The translations under genes were made by a program, and so were the position numbers. A DNA stretch of 8,913 nucleotides from Betaproteobacteria bacterium (GTDB lineage: Bacteria; Pseudomonadota; Gammaproteobacteria; Burkholderiales; Burkholderiaceae_C). The stretch spans positions 1 to 8,913 of the forward strand of contig VBDL01000165.1 of the NCBI GenBank assembly GCA_005884255.1, written 5' to 3'. Within the stretch, counting starts at the first letter, position 1, and every line of letters starts with the position of its first letter. The notes below the pieces were generated by a model. The model saw only the letters and a list, made by a program, of their open reading frames with translations. It was not told the DNA's origin and ran no database searches. Positions 7,553-8,913 of the stretch are shown here, in pieces.

Positions 7553-7954
7553 ATGAGGAGCATTCCGCTGGGATGGGCGCTGCTTGCCTGCGCCGCCGCT
7601 GCGCAGGCGCAGAGTGCGCCCGATGCGCGCACGCAGATGAACACACAGGCGCTGGCCGCCACCTGTGCCAACTGCCACGGCACGCAAGGCCGCGCGCTGC
7701 CCGGCGCGCCGGTGGCCGGGCTGGCCGGCCGCCCGGCTGACGAGCTGGCCACCCTGCTGCGCGATTTCAAGAGCGGCAAGCGCCCGTCGACCGTGATGCA
7801 GCAGCTCGCCAAGGGCTTCAACGACACGCAGATCGATCAGCTCGCGGCGTACTTCGCCGCGCAGCCGCCGGAGCGCCGGGCCGCCCCAAGCCCGGCGGCA
7901 CCCTCATGGAGGGTGGTCGCGGTACGCCGCGACCGGGTGCTGTCATCCAACTAG
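7553..7954 (+). CDS. fccA: Cytochrome c subunit of flavocytochrome c sulfide dehydrogenase
   Basis: This is a small periplasmic class I cytochrome c, predicted to accept electrons from the FccB flavoprotein as sulfide is oxidised to sulfur or polysulfide. A signal peptide covers about residues 1-20 (hydrophobic core WALLACAAAA, cleavage near AQA or QAQ). The haem-binding motif is C38-A-N-C41-H42 (TCANCHGTQG), and M82 in RPSTVMQQLAKGF is the likely sixth haem ligand. The helix DTQIDQLAAYFAAQ (about 91-104) normally closes the domain. Only one CxxCH is present, so this is a monohaem form, whereas the Allochromatium subunit is dihaem. Residues about 105-133 are an extra Pro/Ala/Arg/Val tail, encoded over three DNA hairpins and unlike the compact family ending. 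The subunit role rests on the neighbouring fccB and on the sequence pattern; a SoxE-type name is possible. Confidence 0.85.
   Translation: MRSIPLGWALLACAAAAQAQSAPDARTQMNTQALAATCANCHGTQGRALPGAPVAGLAGRPADELATLLRDFKSGKRPSTVMQQLAKGFNDTQIDQLAAYFAAQPPERRAAPSPAAPSWRVVAVRRDRVLSSN
7874..7934 (+). repeat. Three consecutive hairpins at the fccA-fccB junction
   Basis: Three perfect inverted repeats lie end to end within the last 27 codons of fccA. Hairpin 1: CGCCGGGC (7874-7881) with GCCCGGCG (7890-7897), 8-base loop. Hairpin 2: CACCCTC (7899-7905) with GAGGGTG (7909-7915), 3-base loop. Hairpin 3: GGTCGCGG (7915-7922) with CCGCGACC (7927-7934), loop TACG, which fits the UNCG tetraloop pattern but with a G-C closing pair. 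Hairpins 2 and 3 share base 7915. No T-run follows, so an ordinary terminator is unlikely. They could stabilise or process the mRNA between the two cistrons. Confidence 0.6.
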
Positions 7955-7960
7955 AGGAGG
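7955..7960 (+). promoter_or_regulatory. Shine-Dalgarno site of fccB
   Basis: AGGAGG directly follows the fccA stop codon (7952-7954) and lies 5 bases before the ATG at 7966. It decides the fccB start over the in-frame ATG at 7906. Confidence 0.8.
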
Positions 7961-7965
7961 CAGCC

Positions 7966-8913
7966 ATGCAAAGACGCGAATGGCTGCAAGCCGCTGCCGC
8001 GCTCGGGCTGCTCAACGCCGCGGGCTGTGCCATGACGCCATCGCTGCCGGCGAAGACACGCGTGCTGGTCGTCGGCGGCGGCTATGGTGGCGCGACGGCA
8101 GCGAAGTACGTGCGCCTGCTGTCGCAGCAGAAGATCGACGTGGTGCTGGTCGAGCCCGACGCCGGCTTCGTGTCCTGTCCGCTGTCGAACCTGGTCCTCG
8201 GCGGCAGCGCCACGCTGACGGACCTCGGCCGCGGCTACGAGGCGCTGTCGCGCCAGCACGGCGTGCGCGTCGTGCGCGACAGCGTGGCGCGCATCGACGC
8301 GCCGAAGAAGCAGGCGACGCTCGCCTCGGGCGCCACCATCGGCTACGACAAGCTGGTGCTGTCGCCCGGTGTCGAGCTGATGTGGGACGGCGTTGCCGGG
8401 CTGAAGGCGGCCAACGAGCAGGGCCGCATCCTGCAGGCGTGGAAGGCCGGGCCGGAGACCTTGGCCTTGCGCCGCCAGCTCGAGGCGATGCCCGATGGCG
8501 GCGTTTACGCCATCACGATTCCCGAGGCGCCGTACCGTTGCCCGCCGGGGCCGTACGAGCGCGCGTGCCAGGTGGCGAGCTACTTCAAGGCTGCCAAGCC
8601 GAAGTCCAAGGTGCTGATCCTCGACGCCAACCCGGACGTCACCTCCAAGGGGGCCTTGTTCAAGAAGGTGTGGGCCGAGGCCTATCCCGGCATGGTCGAG
8701 TACCGGCCACAGCACAAGGCGGTGGCGGTCGATGCGGCGGCGATGAGCGTCAAGTTCGAGGTGCAGGACGACGTGAAGGCCGACGTGCTGAACGTGCTGC
8801 CGCCGATGCGCGCCGGCGCGATCGCGGTGCAGACGGGGTTGGCGAATGCCAACGCGCGCTGGTGCCAGGTGAACTTCCTGAACTTCGAGGCGACCGCGGC
8901 GAAGGACATCCAC
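7966..8913 (+). CDS. fccB: Flavoprotein subunit of flavocytochrome c sulfide dehydrogenase, 3' end outside window
   Basis: FccB is the FAD-binding subunit that oxidises sulfide and passes electrons to the FccA haem in the periplasm. The first 316 residues (of about 400-430) are in the window. The N-terminus carries a twin-arginine-like export signal (RREWLQAAAALGLL, 3-16) followed by A-A-G-C21. The FAD-binding GGGYGGATAAK is at 37-47. C71 in FVSCPLSNLVLGG matches the cysteine that binds FAD covalently in Allochromatium FccB (DYYTC-YLSN region). C192 in YRCPPGPYERA matches the first cysteine of the redox-active disulfide at the sulfide site; its partner would lie beyond the window. Other matching blocks are GYDKLVLSPGVEL, KPKSKVLILDAN and NVLPPMRAGAIA. 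The 11-base gap after fccA, holding the strong ribosome site, supports co-transcription and complex formation. SoxF is an alternative name in sox clusters, but no other sox gene is visible. Confidence 0.93.
   Translation, partial: MQRREWLQAAAALGLLNAAGCAMTPSLPAKTRVLVVGGGYGGATAAKYVRLLSQQKIDVVLVEPDAGFVSCPLSNLVLGGSATLTDLGRGYEALSRQHGVRVVRDSVARIDAPKKQATLASGATIGYDKLVLSPGVELMWDGVAGLKAANEQGRILQAWKAGPETLALRRQLEAMPDGGVYAITIPEAPYRCPPGPYERACQVASYFKAAKPKSKVLILDANPDVTSKGALFKKVWAEAYPGMVEYRPQHKAVAVDAAAMSVKFEVQDDVKADVLNVLPPMRAGAIAVQTGLANANARWCQVNFLNFEATAAKDIH

Noticed and set aside
7874..7934. Hairpin cluster as a Rho-independent terminator after fccA
   Set aside because: No run of T follows, and fccB with a strong ribosome site begins 31 bases later.
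7906..7965. Earlier in-frame ATG for fccB at 7906
   Set aside because: It would add a Gly/Pro-rich stretch before the twin-arginine signal and lies within hairpin 2. The AGGAGG at 7955-7960 and the signal peptide favour 7966.
7951..8913. Antisense open frame of 320 codons opposite fccB
   Set aside because: The plus strand encodes a clear FccB; the antisense product is Arg/His/Gln-rich without motifs.

Overview
This 8.9 kb window is GC-rich chromosomal DNA, strongly biased to G/C at third codon positions. Protein features suggest a betaproteobacterium, probably order Burkholderiales. These include a topoisomerase III with a Lys/Ala-rich tail, a long-loop QueC, a LemA protein and a flavocytochrome c sulfide dehydrogenase. 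The taxon is inferred from memory of these families, not searched. No tRNA, rRNA, insertion sequence, CRISPR array or phage gene is visible, and no gene-free stretch exceeds 300 bases.

Layout. 1-977: 3' end of topB (topoisomerase III), reading right. 1006-1563: exported PEBP/YbhB-like protein, also rightward. 1565-2140: small outer-membrane beta-barrel protein on the minus strand, whose stop codon lies 1 bp from that of the PEBP gene. 2141-2285: divergent control region with a 7-bp inverted repeat whose arm centres are 21 bp apart. 2286-3266: AEC-family permease. 3263-4073: GNAT acetyltransferase whose reading frame breaks near 3400-3423. 4102 onward: a tight rightward series of proA, queC, a lemA-like gene, an unrecognised TerB-like protein gene, fccA (cytochrome c) and fccB (flavoprotein, cut by the window edge).

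How the genes work together. proA (proline synthesis) and queC (queuosine precursor) overlap by ATGA and are probably co-transcribed from a promoter just before proA that would give a leaderless or nearly leaderless mRNA. The lemA-like gene and its partner follow with 2-bp and 4-bp junctions. The partner resembles the C-terminal part of proteins that in relatives carry an M48 protease domain, but has no HExxH. fccA and fccB, each with a strong AGGAGG site, should form a periplasmic sulfide-oxidising flavocytochrome. The fccA-fccB junction carries three consecutive hairpins that overlap an atypical C-terminal tail of FccA.

Most of the window is ordinary metabolic chromosome. I see no clear new defence or mobile system. 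The best leads are the broken acetyltransferase, the protease-less LemA partner, the hairpin cluster in fccA and the operator-like repeat at 2222-2249.
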